DNA from: an uncultured Pseudomonadota bacterium
Lineage (GTDB): Bacteria; Pseudomonadota; Gammaproteobacteria; Burkholderiales; Rhodocyclaceae
Assembly (NCBI GenBank): GCA_903951825.1
Contig: CAJBDJ010000045.1
Location: forward strand, 1 to 64,000
Length of the DNA: 64,000 bases
Direction of reading: 5' to 3'
Part shown: positions 16,929 to 26,126 of the stretch, piece by piece
Layout of the letters: every line of letters begins with the position of its first letter
How positions within the stretch are numbered: position 1 is the stretch's first letter
Notes under the pieces: generated by a model
Databases searched by the model: none
Told to the model about the DNA's origin: nothing
The model's input: only the letters and a program-made list of their open reading frames with translations
Translations under genes and position numbers: made by a program

Positions 16929-19736
16929 ATGAAAAATAACCAACCAGTTACCCAAAAAGAAGCGATGCTTGCCCCTGGCGAGATGATTGTTTCGACTACC
17001 GATCTCAAGGGGCAGATCGTCTATGTTAATCAAGCATTTATTGATATCAGCGGGTTCACTGAGGCTGAGTTGATTGGGCAATCTCACAATATTGTGCGCC
17101 ATCCAGATATGCCGGTTGAGGCTTTTGGTGATCTTTGGGAGACTCTCAAAGGCAAGCGCCCCTGGACTGGCTTGGTAAAAAACCGTTGCAAGAACGGTGA
17201 TCATTACTGGGTTGTGGCGAATGTGACGCCGACTTATCACAACGGAGTCATCAATGGCTATATGTCCGTTCGTAGTCAAGCTACGCGTGAGCAAATTGAA
17301 GCATCCGAGGCGGCTTATCGGTTATTTCGAGAGGGGCGCGCCAGCGGATTGACGATCCGCGAGGGGCGTGTCGTCAAGTCGGGTTTTAGCCTAGGAGCCT
17401 GGGTCTACAGCCGGACAATAGCCCAGCGAATTTTTGCCATCATCGGGTTGTTGACAGCAGGTATGTTAGTGCTCGGGTTGCTCGGCGAATTGGCGGTCAA
17501 GGACAGTGATGACCGCCTACATACGGTTTATGCCGACAGTGTCGTACCTCTGCAGCAACTCAAAGATGTGGCAGACGCCTATGCGGTTTCAATTGTTGAT
17601 TTATCGCACAAAACTCGCGATGGCGCAGAGACATTTGAATCGGCATTAGTTAAGGTCGAAAAAGCGCAGGAAGTGATCCGCACCCGTTGGTTGGAGTATA
17701 CAAACACCTTCCTGACCGATGAAGAGAAAAAACTGGTCGCCGATCTGAATCTGTTGATGAGAGCCGGTGATGGCGTGACCGATCATTTAAAGTTGATTTT
17801 GCGCGAAAGGGACAAGGATGCCCTGAGTGTTTTCGCCGCCAAGGATCTCTATCCTGCCATTGATCCGATTTCTGACAAGGTAAGTGAGCTAGTGGCTCTG
17901 CAGTTGAGTGTCGCTAAGGAAAATGTCGATCAGGCGGGTGAATCTGCCGCGGCATTCAAGGTAAAGTTTGGCATCTTGCTTGCCAGTTTTGTACTGATCA
18001 GTATTTTTTTGGCGATTGCCTTGGCCAACAGTATTCGTCGTCCGATCAGGGAGGCCGCTGATTACTTTAACTTGTTATCGGAAGGGCGCAGTGATTCGCG
18101 GCTTGAATTTACTCGCCGTGATGAACTTTTGGCAATAGCCGATGCCGCGCGCACTATGCAAATCAAGACAGGTTTTGACTTGAGCGAAGCGCGTCGGATT
18201 GCATCCGAAATGACGCGAATAAAGATGGCGCTGGATGGTGCGGCATCGGCGATGACCATATCAGATCAGCAAAACACCCTGATCTACATGAACGCGGCGG
18301 CAGAAGCATTGTGGCTTCAAATGGAGCCGCAGATGCAAGCGCGTGTGCCGGGTTTTTCGGTGAGCGGGATGTTCAAACATTCACTGGTTGAGTTTTTTGA
18401 TGATCCGGCAGTGAAGGCAGCCTACAGCGCCGAATTAAGTGCGCCACGTACTCTCGAAGTCGACATGTGCGGACGGATTTTGCAGGTAACTGCGTCGCCA
18501 GTACGCGATGTCACGGGCGCGTATCTCGGTCGCGCGAGTCAATGGCTGGATCGCACCGAAGAGGTTGCCGTCGAGAACGAAGTGGGCAGTATTGTCAGCA
18601 GCGCTTCGCGAGGTGACTTTACGCAACGCGTTGCGGTGGAGGGCAAAAAAGGCTTCTTTTTGCGACTGGGCAACGATCTAAACACGCTTCTACAGACCAG
18701 CGAAGTTGGTCTCAATGATGTTGTTCAGGTTCTTTCGGCCCTGGCCGATGGCGATTTGACCAAAGCCATTACAGCCGAATATGAAGGCACTTTCGGCCAG
18801 CTTAAGGACGACTCCAATCTGACCGTTGCCCGCCTGCGCGACATAATTGGGCAAATTCACGAAGCTACCGATGCGATCAATACGGCGGCGAAGGAAATCG
18901 CCTCAGGCAATCAGGATCTTTCCGCACGCACCGAAGAGCAAGCCAGCAGTCTCGAAGAAACCGCATCGAGCATGGAGCAACTTACCAGTACGGTGAAACA
19001 CAATGCCGACAATGCTCGCCAAGCCAACGAACTGGCCGGTACGGCTCAGCAAGTGGCAGTCAAGGGCGGAGAGATGGTGGCCAGGGTTGTGGATACGATG
19101 AGCGCCATCCAGCAATCAAGCACGCGTATCTCAGACATTATTGGGGTCATTGATGGGATTGCCTTCCAGACCAATATCCTGGCTTTGAATGCTGCTGTCG
19201 AAGCGGCACGGGCTGGCGAACAGGGGCGCGGATTTGCTGTGGTGGCGACAGAAGTTCGTAATTTGGCGCAGCGTAGTGCCGGTGCAGCAAAGGAAATCAA
19301 AGGCTTGATAGCTGACTCGGTGAGCAAGGTTGAAATCGGCCATCGTCAAGTTGATCAGGCTGGGCAAACGATGGAAGATATTGTTAGCAGCATCAAGCAA
19401 GTAGCGCGGATCATGGCGGACATTTCAGAAGCCAGCCGTGAACAAAGCGCCGGAATTGAGCAGGTAAGCTTGGCAGTTAGCCAGATGGATGAAGTCACGC
19501 AACAGAATGCGGCTCTGGTTGAAGAGGCCGCAGCTGCCGCCGAGAGCCTTGAGGAGCAGGCGCAAAATCTGGCCAAAGCAGTATCAGCCTTCAACCTTGG
19601 TGCGGCGCAGGAAAGTAAGCGTCTGGCCTCGCCCCTAGTCTTTCCAGAGGCGCAAAAGTCGGCTCCTCAGCGATTGGCACCCCCTAAGCAGGCGGCATTA
19701 CCAGCCACAGTTGATGATGAATGGGAAGAATTCTGA
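16929..19736 (+). CDS. Aer-like chemotaxis receptor with N-terminal PAS domain
   Basis: This encodes 935 aa. An N-terminal PAS domain (about 18-125) has [23 protein letters not shown] and the [17 protein letters not shown] signature of Aer-type energy or redox sensors that usually bind flavin. Two membrane helices (about 165-187 and 345-365) bracket a helical periplasmic domain, which classic Aer lacks. A HAMP-like region, a second PAS-like domain (about 430-540) and the receptor signalling domain follow. It ends in DDEWEEF, a second CheR-type pentapeptide. It shares long near-identical stretches with the preceding receptor, suggesting duplication of the signalling half. It overlaps cheR by TGATG. 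Confidence 0.92.
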   Translation: MKNNQPVTQKEAMLAPGEMIVSTTDLKGQIVYVNQAFIDISGFTEAELIGQSHNIVRHPDMPVEAFGDLWETLKGKRPWTGLVKNRCKNGDHYWVVANVTPTYHNGVINGYMSVRSQATREQIEASEAAYRLFREGRASGLTIREGRVVKSGFSLGAWVYSRTIAQRIFAIIGLLTAGMLVLGLLGELAVKDSDDRLHTVYADSVVPLQQLKDVADAYAVSIVDLSHKTRDGAETFESALVKVEKAQEVIRTRWLEYTNTFLTDEEKKLVADLNLLMRAGDGVTDHLKLILRERDKDALSVFAAKDLYPAIDPISDKVSELVALQLSVAKENVDQAGESAAAFKVKFGILLASFVLISIFLAIALANSIRRPIREAADYFNLLSEGRSDSRLEFTRRDELLAIADAARTMQIKTGFDLSEARRIASEMTRIKMALDGAASAMTISDQQNTLIYMNAAAEALWLQMEPQMQARVPGFSVSGMFKHSLVEFFDDPAVKAAYSAELSAPRTLEVDMCGRILQVTASPVRDVTGAYLGRASQWLDRTEEVAVENEVGSIVSSASRGDFTQRVAVEGKKGFFLRLGNDLNTLLQTSEVGLNDVVQVLSALADGDLTKAITAEYEGTFGQLKDDSNLTVARLRDIIGQIHEATDAINTAAKEIASGNQDLSARTEEQASSLEETASSMEQLTSTVKHNADNARQANELAGTAQQVAVKGGEMVARVVDTMSAIQQSSTRISDIIGVIDGIAFQTNILALNAAVEAARAGEQGRGFAVVATEVRNLAQRSAGAAKEIKGLIADSVSKVEIGHRQVDQAGQTMEDIVSSIKQVARIMADISEASREQSAGIEQVSLAVSQMDEVTQQNAALVEEAAAAAESLEEQAQNLAKAVSAFNLGAAQESKRLASPLVFPEAQKSAPQRLAPPKQAALPATVDDEWEEF

Positions 19737-20635
19737 TGGCCGATTTGGGCAGGCCGCCGCCATCTGCTCTCCGTCAATCGACAGCGTATTCCGGCAAACT
19801 CGGGAGAGATCAGGGGGAGCGTGAATTCACTTTCTCAGGGGCTGACTTTGAACGTGTTCGCAAGCTGATTTATCAGCATGCCGGCATCTCGCTATCACCA
19901 GTCAAACAGGATATGGTTTATTCGCGCCTTGCCCGACGCCTCCGGGCAACCAATATGAATACTTTTGGCGAGTACCTCGATAAACTTGAAAATGGTGGTG
20001 GTGACGAGTGGGAGCGCTTCGTCAATTCATTGACGACCAATCTGACTTCCTTTTTTCGTGAGCCGCACCATTTCCCGATTTTTGCCGAACATCTACAAAA
20101 ACTCGGTACCAAGCAGCCGATTCGTGTGTGGTGCTCTGCTGCTTCAACCGGCGAAGAGCCTTATTCGATTGCCATCACGGTACTTGAGACCTTTGGTAGT
20201 CATGCTTCACACGTTTCGATTGTTGCTTCCGATCTTGATACCAACGTCTTGGCTACTGCGCAAAAAGGCGTTTATCCCGCTGAACGAGTCGAAAAAATGT
20301 CCGCCGAGCGGCTAAAGCGCTTTTTTTTCAAGGGAAGTGGTAGTCAGGAAGGCTACGTTGCGGTACGCCCGGAGCTGAAGCAACTGATCGAGTTTAAGCG
20401 GGTCAATCTCCTGGAGCCTAACTGGCCGGTGCGCGGCCCGCTCGATATTATTTTCTGTCGCAACGTCATGATTTATTTCGACAAACCGACGCAATACAAA
20501 ATTTTGTCGCGCTTTGCGCCACTGATGCAACGTGACGGTTTGATGCTGGCTGGGCACTCCGAGAGCTTTCTGCATGCTGCTGATTTATTCAAATCGTTGG
20601 GCAAGACCGTCTATGCGTTGGCAAAGCCAAGCTAG
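19736..20635 (+). CDS. cheR: Chemotaxis protein methyltransferase CheR
   Basis: This encodes 299 aa from ATG 19736, overlapping the receptor stop (TGATG); the track's 19721 start is less likely. An N-terminal helical domain (about 30-100) is followed by the SAM-binding fold: RVWCSAASTGEEPYSIA (SAM motif), VASDLDTNVLATA, and DIIFCRNVMIYFD. It methylates receptor glutamates for adaptation. Coupling directly to receptors that end in EWxEF-type pentapeptides fits the tethering model. A beta-subdomain that reads the pentapeptide would lie around residues 180-220. Confidence 0.95.
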   Translation: MADLGRPPPSALRQSTAYSGKLGRDQGEREFTFSGADFERVRKLIYQHAGISLSPVKQDMVYSRLARRLRATNMNTFGEYLDKLENGGGDEWERFVNSLTTNLTSFFREPHHFPIFAEHLQKLGTKQPIRVWCSAASTGEEPYSIAITVLETFGSHASHVSIVASDLDTNVLATAQKGVYPAERVEKMSAERLKRFFFKGSGSQEGYVAVRPELKQLIEFKRVNLLEPNWPVRGPLDIIFCRNVMIYFDKPTQYKILSRFAPLMQRDGLMLAGHSESFLHAADLFKSLGKTVYALAKPS

Positions 20636-20658
20636 CCTCACGTTCTCAAAGGAATCAA

Positions 20659-21285
20659 GTGCAGCACGATTACGATGAAAATCTCGCAACCAATCGCTAT
20701 TACGACCGGCACTTCGATAGTGAGGCAGCCAAGATTCTCCCTGGTGAGTATTTTGTAACTGACAGTGGTGTTTTGTTGGTCACTGTCCTTGGGTCATGTG
20801 TCGCTGCCTGCATTCGTGACACCAAAACTGGTATGGGCGGCATGAACCACTTTATGTTGCCCGACGATGGTGGTCGCGAGACGATCGGTGCCTCGGCTCG
20901 CTATGGCACTTACGCCATGGAGGTTCTGATCAACCATCTGATGAAAATGGGGGCGCGACGAAATTGTCTGGAAGCCAAGGTGTTTGGTGGGGGGGCGGTG
21001 ATGGCAAGTCTATCAGGCAGCAATGTCGGAACGCGTAATGCCGAGTTCGTTCTAAATTATCTCAAGACAGAGAAAATCCCGATTGTGGCTAAGGATCTGT
21101 TGGATTCATATCCGAGAAAAGTTTACTATTTTCCCGACTCAGGCCGTGTAATGGTCAAAAAGCTGCACCGTGTGCACAACGAAACGCTATTCACTCGCGA
21201 AAAAGATTACAAGGATCGCCTCAGTAGCTCGAGAGTGGAAGGCGAGGTTGAGATATTTTCAGAGATGAAATTTGGTCAACGCTGA
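20659..21285 (+). CDS. cheD: Chemoreceptor glutamine deamidase CheD
   Basis: This encodes 208 aa from GTG 20659, with AAAGGAATC placed upstream. It has the catalytic triad regions of CheD: TVLGSCVAAC (Cys), GGMNHFMLP (His) and a conserved Thr further on, plus EAKVFGGGAVM. CheD deamidates receptor Gln residues and in some species interacts with CheC/CheY; no cheC is present here. A 7-G run at 20989-20995 encodes the FGGGA glycines. Confidence 0.93.
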   Translation: MQHDYDENLATNRYYDRHFDSEAAKILPGEYFVTDSGVLLVTVLGSCVAACIRDTKTGMGGMNHFMLPDDGGRETIGASARYGTYAMEVLINHLMKMGARRNCLEAKVFGGGAVMASLSGSNVGTRNAEFVLNYLKTEKIPIVAKDLLDSYPRKVYYFPDSGRVMVKKLHRVHNETLFTREKDYKDRLSSSRVEGEVEIFSEMKFGQR

Positions 21286-21310
21286 ATAATTTTGATTTCA
21301 TGTCGATTAA

Positions 21311-22369
21311 ATGACAAATAAAACGAGAGTTCTGGTGGTGGACGATTCGGCGCTGATGCGTGGATTGCTCACCGAGATGATCAATATGGCCACTGATATG
21401 GAAGTCGTCGGTGCTGCTGCTGATGCGGCTATGGCTCGAGAGATGATCAAGTCACTCGATCCTGATGTTCTGACGCTTGATGTGCAGATGCCAAAAATGG
21501 ATGGTATCGAGTTTCTTGAGCGCTTAATGCGTTTGCGTCCGATGCCGGTAGTGATGGTTTCGGCCTACACGCAATCCGGTTCTGAGACAACGATGAAAGC
21601 CCTTGAGCTTGGGGCTTTTGATTTCATCGGCAAACCTCGCGCCGATGGAATCAACAGCATGGAAGAATACGCGGAGGAGTTGGTAGATAAGCTTCGAGCG
21701 GCAAAAAGTGCCCGCTTGCGCAAATTTGTGTCTCCACCCGCGGGAAGCGCTGCTGGTGCACACCCTCCGTTGACTCCCAGGTCTTTGCCGGTAATGGGAG
21801 CAAGTAACAAGATCATTTTCTTGGGAGCATCGACCGGTGGAACCGAGGCAATCAAGGAATTTCTGACGGGGATACCGGAAAATTCCCCGCCAATCTTGAT
21901 TGTTCAGCACATGCCCGAGGCGTTTACCGCCTCATTTGCCAAGCGCTTGGACTCGCTTTGTGCGTCTAGAGTCATTGAGGCGAAGGGGGGGGAGAAGGTT
22001 GAATCTGGCACCGTTTATGTTGCACCAGGGCATTCGCATATGCAGATTCGTCGAAGCTCATCAGGTTTGGTCACGGAGCTGCTCAGTACCCCCCCCGTCA
22101 ATCGTCACCGTCCATCCGTTGATGTTCTTTTTGACTCGGCGGCGACGGTGGTTGGCAAGCTTGCGATTGCGGTTATGTTAACGGGAATGGGAAAAGATGG
22201 CGCCCAGGGCATGTTGCGTATGCGGCAACTTGGCGCGCGCACTTTTGGACAGGATGAGGCAAGCTGTGTTGTGTATGGTATGCCGAGAGAGGCTTTCTTG
22301 ATCGGTGCAGTGGAGGAGCAGTGCCCGCTTGAGGAGATTGCGCGCAAAGTTTTGCAGGCGGCGCGTTAA
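21311..22369 (+). CDS. cheB: Chemotaxis methylesterase CheB
   Basis: This encodes 352 aa. An N-terminal receiver domain ([27 protein letters not shown]) is joined by a linker (about 125-160) to the methylesterase domain. That domain has the catalytic Ser in [10 protein letters not shown], the His in [10 protein letters not shown] and the Asp in [10 protein letters not shown]. It demethylates or deamidates receptors when phosphorylated by CheA. It contains an 8-G run (21985-21992, in EAKGGEK) and an 8-C run (22089-22096, in STPPVN), both potential slippage points. Confidence 0.95.
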   Translation: MTNKTRVLVVDDSALMRGLLTEMINMATDMEVVGAAADAAMAREMIKSLDPDVLTLDVQMPKMDGIEFLERLMRLRPMPVVMVSAYTQSGSETTMKALELGAFDFIGKPRADGINSMEEYAEELVDKLRAAKSARLRKFVSPPAGSAAGAHPPLTPRSLPVMGASNKIIFLGASTGGTEAIKEFLTGIPENSPPILIVQHMPEAFTASFAKRLDSLCASRVIEAKGGEKVESGTVYVAPGHSHMQIRRSSSGLVTELLSTPPVNRHRPSVDVLFDSAATVVGKLAIAVMLTGMGKDGAQGMLRMRQLGARTFGQDEASCVVYGMPREAFLIGAVEEQCPLEEIARKVLQAAR

Positions 22370-22386
22370 TGCATTTCCGATACCGC

Positions 22387-22414
22387 TTGATGCTTGGTGC
22401 CAAAGTATTACACT
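22387..22414 (+). promoter_or_regulatory. Candidate sigma-70 promoter before the STAS gene
   Basis: TTGATG (22387-22392), a 16-bp spacer and TACACT (22409-22414) lie in the 80-bp gap after cheB. This would start transcription of the STAS gene and perhaps the cheV-cheV-cheY-cheZ-cheA2 genes separately from the upstream chemotaxis operon. Confidence 0.35.
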
Positions 22415-22449
22415 AGACGCCATTGGTCTAAAAATTAACAGGAAAACTT

Positions 22450-22755
22450 ATGCATACCACGGTAAACAAAGAGTCTTCGAGAGCCACACTCAAATTGAAC
22501 GGTCGTTTTGATTTCAACACGCACCGTGACTTTCGCGCGGCTTATGAGCCATTGCTAGGCGATCCCGAGATCAAGGCACTGGCTGTCGATTTTTCAGGCG
22601 TGGACTACCTGGACAGCTCTGCGCTGGGTATGTTGCTTATGTTGCGCGACAAAATGGGCGGAATGAACAAAGATGTTTCCTTGGAAGGCGTGAAGGGTAA
22701 TGTCAAACAGGTGCTGGATATTGCAAATTTTGGAAAATTGTTTCGTATTTCCTAA
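22450..22755 (+). CDS. STAS-domain (anti-anti-sigma-like) protein
   Basis: This encodes 101 aa, a single STAS domain. The conserved phosphorylatable Ser lies in VDYLDSSALGMLL, as in SpoIIAA/RsbV-type antagonists. No partner anti-sigma kinase or PP2C phosphatase gene is in the window. Its place between cheB and cheV suggests partner switching linked to chemotaxis or motility control, but the partner is unknown. The 166 bp after it (22756-22921) show no clear gene or promoter. Confidence 0.85.
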   Translation: MHTTVNKESSRATLKLNGRFDFNTHRDFRAAYEPLLGDPEIKALAVDFSGVDYLDSSALGMLLMLRDKMGGMNKDVSLEGVKGNVKQVLDIANFGKLFRIS

Positions 22756-22921
22756 ATATCATGGGGCTTCTGGCCGTTAGCGTTAGGGGGCTGGGCAATC
22801 GGCCTGTTGCTTCATTGGGCACGCGAATTTCTGCAAAGATAATCATCGGCAAGGATTCCGGGATCGCTCTGCGTTGTAGTTACACCGATAGGCCGTTTGC
22901 TTGGAGTGCGAGGGAAGACCG

Positions 22922-23899
22922 ATGTCAGAACTGTTGAAAAATATTGATGAACGAACCAAGCTGGCTGGTACCAATAAGCTTGAGATTCTGCTCTTCTTTT
23001 TAGGTGTCGATCCGCGGACGGGGCGCCGCGAAACATACGGAATCAATGTTTTCAAGGTGCGTGAAGTGATGCGCACACCACCGATTACTGCCGCGCCTGA
23101 TATGCCTGCCTCCGTTGAGGGCATGGTCAGTTTACGGGGTGCGTTGGTGCCAGTGATCGATCTGGCCAAATACTCGGGTATCTCGTCCGAAGTGCCCCGA
23201 GAAATCATGATTGTCACTGAATACAACGGACGAACCCAAGGCTTTCTGGTTGAGGGTGTTGATACTATTTTGCGTCTTGACTGGAGCAAAATGCGCGTTC
23301 CTCCCGAAATGCTAATGTCGCAAACTGGCGGATTAGTGACTGCGGTAACAGAATTGGATGACGGTCGCTTGGTGATGATGATGGATGTAGAAAAAGTTCT
23401 TTCAGAAACGACTGCCAACGACAACGAATTGATTTTCCGCAGTGTCGTGCCGATTGACCGACCCGAGTGCACCGTTTTTTATTGTGATGATTCGAGTGTC
23501 GCACGTAAACAAATTGAGCGTACCTTGGCTGTGATGGGCGTTAAAGGTGTGTCTGCAGTCAATGGGATGCGCATGTGGGAAGAGATGGAAAAAATAGCGA
23601 CCTATGCCCAATCAACGGGACGCGCACTTTCTTCGATTATCAATTTGGTTCTTACTGATATCGAAATGCCTGAGATGGATGGATACATCTTGACCAAAAA
23701 AATCAAGTCCGATCCTCGTTTCAATGGCATTCCTGTCATCATGCATTCGTCACTTTCTGGAATGTCAAACCAAAAGCTTGGGCTCTCGGTTGGCGTAGAT
23801 GAATATGTGCCAAAATTCGAACCCCAGCGCCTTTCAGAGACATTGGCGCGGCGCTTGGGGGTTGATGTCAGTCAAATACCCAAGGCAATCTCGGGCTAG
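22922..23899 (+). CDS. cheV: CheV-type coupling protein (CheW-receiver fusion), copy 1
   Basis: This encodes 325 aa from ATG 22922, preceded by GAGGGAAGA; the track's TTG at 22901 adds seven unlikely residues. The N-terminal CheW domain (about 20-165) has INVFKVREVMRTP and MVSLRGALVPVIDL, with a short extra loop (VDPRTGRRE). The C-terminal receiver domain (about 180-315) has YCDDSSVAR, the acceptor Asp in LTDIEMPEMDGY and the Lys in VPKFEP. CheV couples receptors to CheA and is itself modulated by phosphorylation. Confidence 0.92.
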   Translation: MSELLKNIDERTKLAGTNKLEILLFFLGVDPRTGRRETYGINVFKVREVMRTPPITAAPDMPASVEGMVSLRGALVPVIDLAKYSGISSEVPREIMIVTEYNGRTQGFLVEGVDTILRLDWSKMRVPPEMLMSQTGGLVTAVTELDDGRLVMMMDVEKVLSETTANDNELIFRSVVPIDRPECTVFYCDDSSVARKQIERTLAVMGVKGVSAVNGMRMWEEMEKIATYAQSTGRALSSIINLVLTDIEMPEMDGYILTKKIKSDPRFNGIPVIMHSSLSGMSNQKLGLSVGVDEYVPKFEPQRLSETLARRLGVDVSQIPKAISG

Positions 23900-23910
23900 G
23901 GGAGCGTGCG

Positions 23911-24849
23911 ATGAATCTCATGGAAAATAAAAATCTCTTGGATAGCGTAGATGCGCGGACTCGTCTTGCTGGCTCCAACAAGATGGAAATTTTGTTGTTC
24001 TCCTTGGGAACGAGAGAGGTTTTCGGAATTAACGTATTCAAGGTTCGTGAGGTGGGACGTACGCCGCGAATCACTAAAACGCCTAACATGCCGAGTGGTG
24101 TAGAAGGGCTTATATCCCTGCGCGGGAACGTCATACCGGTACTCTCATTGGCTCCATTCATGCAGTTGGAGGGGGTGCCTCCCGGGCTCGGAAAGACCAT
24201 GATGGTTGCCGAGTATTCAAAGCGCACTTTGGGTTTCCTTGTACATGAAGTCGATAGAATCATTCGTGTTGATTGGGAGCGGGTCAAGGCGCCTGAAAGT
24301 GTTATTTCTGGAAACCAGGGGCTGATTACAGCGGTAATTGATCTTGAAGGCGGTGGGCTGGTTTCCATTCTTGATGTTGAGCAAATACTGGCTAATGCGT
24401 TTGGCGAAGCGATGATTGTTGACATCCCTCCGGCACGTGTTGATCCTGATACCAGCGTTTTTTTTGTCGATGACTCTATCGTCGCCCGGCGCAAGATTGC
24501 CGAGGTTCTAGACAAACTGGGCGTGCGACACAAGCATGCGACCAACGGGATGGAGGCATGGACTCGACTGCGTGGAATAGCGGCTCATTGTCAGCAAAGC
24601 GGTACTAACATCCGAGATGAAATTCGTTTGCTGTTGGTTGATGCCGAAATGCCAGAAATGGATGGCTACGTGCTCACTAAAAACGTTAAATCCGACGCGC
24701 GTTTCGAGGGGGTGCCGATTGTCATGCATTCATCGCTTTCCTCCGAGGCAAATCGTGCCATGGGTAAATCGGTTGGGGTTGATGCTTATGTGGCTAAATT
24801 TGATGCAGAGGCTTTGGCAGACACCTTGCGCCCTCTGATTGAGAGATAA
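23911..24849 (+). CDS. cheV: CheV-type coupling protein, copy 2
   Basis: This encodes 312 aa. It is a CheW-receiver fusion clearly paralogous to the preceding gene, 11 bp upstream. Both share INVFKVREV, SLRGNVIPVL-type contacts and the EMPEMDGYVLTK receiver core. The receiver pocket is FVDDSIVARR, the acceptor is in LLVDAEMPEMDG and the Lys is in VAKFDA. It lacks the extra loop of copy 1. Tandem duplication followed by divergence suggests the two serve different receptor sets. Confidence 0.92.
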   Translation: MNLMENKNLLDSVDARTRLAGSNKMEILLFSLGTREVFGINVFKVREVGRTPRITKTPNMPSGVEGLISLRGNVIPVLSLAPFMQLEGVPPGLGKTMMVAEYSKRTLGFLVHEVDRIIRVDWERVKAPESVISGNQGLITAVIDLEGGGLVSILDVEQILANAFGEAMIVDIPPARVDPDTSVFFVDDSIVARRKIAEVLDKLGVRHKHATNGMEAWTRLRGIAAHCQQSGTNIRDEIRLLLVDAEMPEMDGYVLTKNVKSDARFEGVPIVMHSSLSSEANRAMGKSVGVDAYVAKFDAEALADTLRPLIER

Positions 24850-24870
24850 CGAGAGATACTTGGAGTAAGT

Positions 24871-25263
24871 ATGGCTGATCCAAAATTGAGAATCTTGGTG
24901 GTGGATGATTTTTCGACGATGCGACGCATCGTCCGTAATCTGCTAAAGGAACTCGGCTTTACTAATGTCGACGAGGCGGAAGATGGCGCAATCGCCTTGC
25001 AAAAGCTTCAGGGGGGGGGGTTCGAGTTTGTCGTTACCGACTGGAACATGCCCAATATGGACGGACTGACTTTGCTCCAGACGATTCGGGCAACCCCGAC
25101 ATTGAAGCACTTACCCGTCTTGATGATTACTGCAGAAGCGAAAAAAGAAAACATCATCGCTGCGGCGCAAGCGGGAGCAAGTGGATATATTGTTAAGCCC
25201 TTTACCGCCGGTACGCTTTCCGAAAAGCTGAACAAGATTTTTGAAAAAATGGGCATGGCATAA
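24871..25263 (+). CDS. cheY: Chemotaxis response regulator CheY (second copy, motor type)
   Basis: This encodes 130 aa, very close to the enteric CheY pattern: [21 protein letters not shown], acceptor Asp in [13 protein letters not shown], Thr/Ala in [11 protein letters not shown], and Lys in YIVKPFTA. This makes it the likely FliM-binding regulator. It sits directly before cheZ. Residues LQGGGFEF are encoded by a run of ten G (25011-25020), long enough to slip; gain or loss of one base would truncate the protein mid-domain. Confidence 0.95.
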   Translation: MADPKLRILVVDDFSTMRRIVRNLLKELGFTNVDEAEDGAIALQKLQGGGFEFVVTDWNMPNMDGLTLLQTIRATPTLKHLPVLMITAEAKKENIIAAAQAGASGYIVKPFTAGTLSEKLNKIFEKMGMA

Positions 25264-25272
25264 GGTAAGAAC

Positions 25273-26115
25273 ATGAGCGCAAATAACGACTCAGGCGACC
25301 TCGAAGCCCTTTTCGACTCAATAGCCGCCGATTTTTCGCCAGCGATACCAGTGACGACGGTTGCTACACCAAAATCCAATGTTCCGACGGGGGATGACGA
25401 CGACCTGCAGGCGCTTTTTGATAGCGTTTCTGCAGAAACACAGCCCCCTAAGGTTGTCGAAAGTGTTGAGCGGGCGGCTGCGGAAAGTTTGTCGGAGGCA
25501 TGGCCTTCTCAGGAGGGAGTTTTCAATCGGATTGGACATATGGCGCGTGCCTTGCACGATACCTTGGGTCAGCTTGGTTACGACAAACTCATTGAGAAAA
25601 CCGTTTCGGCGCTACCGGATGCGAAGGATCGGCTAACTTACATTGCCAATTTGACGGAGCAGGCAGCTTGCCGTGTCCTGAACGCGACTGATATTGCCAG
25701 TCCGTTGGTGGACGACATGGAAAATTCGTCAAAAGCCTTGGGTGCTCGCTGGGACAAGGTGTTTGCCAATCAATTAAGCACTGATGAATTCAAGGCGTTG
25801 GCCATTGAAACACGGGAGTTTCTTAATAAAAAAATTCCGCAAAAAACGCAGGAAACTCACGCGCAACTGACTGAAATCATGATGGCGCAAGACTTCCAGG
25901 ATTTAACCGGGCAGGTGATAAAAAAAGTGGTTGGCTTGGCGCAGGAGCTTGAGTCAGGTTTGATGACAGTCCTCGTTGAGGTGATGCCTGAAACAAAACG
26001 TACAGAAGAGGTTGCCAGCTTGATGAACGGGCCGGTAATTAATAGCCAGGGTAGAACTGATGTTGTAGTTAACCAGAAACAGGTTGACGATCTACTCGAC
26101 AGTTTAGGTTTCTGA
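25273..26115 (+). CDS. cheZ: CheY-P phosphatase CheZ with extra N-terminal motifs
   Basis: This encodes 280 aa, longer than enteric CheZ (about 214). The core four-helix bundle carries the catalytic segment MMAQDFQDLTGQVIKK (Asp and Gln in D-x3-Q). The C-terminus ends in QVDDLLDSLGF, the usual CheY-binding peptide. The extra N-terminus has two similar peptides, GDLEALFDSIAAD (about 8-20) and DDLQALFDSVSAE (about 44-56). These resemble both the C-terminal peptide and the FliM CheY-binding motif. It removes phosphate from CheY-P. Confidence 0.93.
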   Translation: MSANNDSGDLEALFDSIAADFSPAIPVTTVATPKSNVPTGDDDDLQALFDSVSAETQPPKVVESVERAAAESLSEAWPSQEGVFNRIGHMARALHDTLGQLGYDKLIEKTVSALPDAKDRLTYIANLTEQAACRVLNATDIASPLVDDMENSSKALGARWDKVFANQLSTDEFKALAIETREFLNKKIPQKTQETHAQLTEIMMAQDFQDLTGQVIKKVVGLAQELESGLMTVLVEVMPETKRTEEVASLMNGPVINSQGRTDVVVNQKQVDDLLDSLGF

Positions 26116-26126
26116 GGGGGTCAAAG

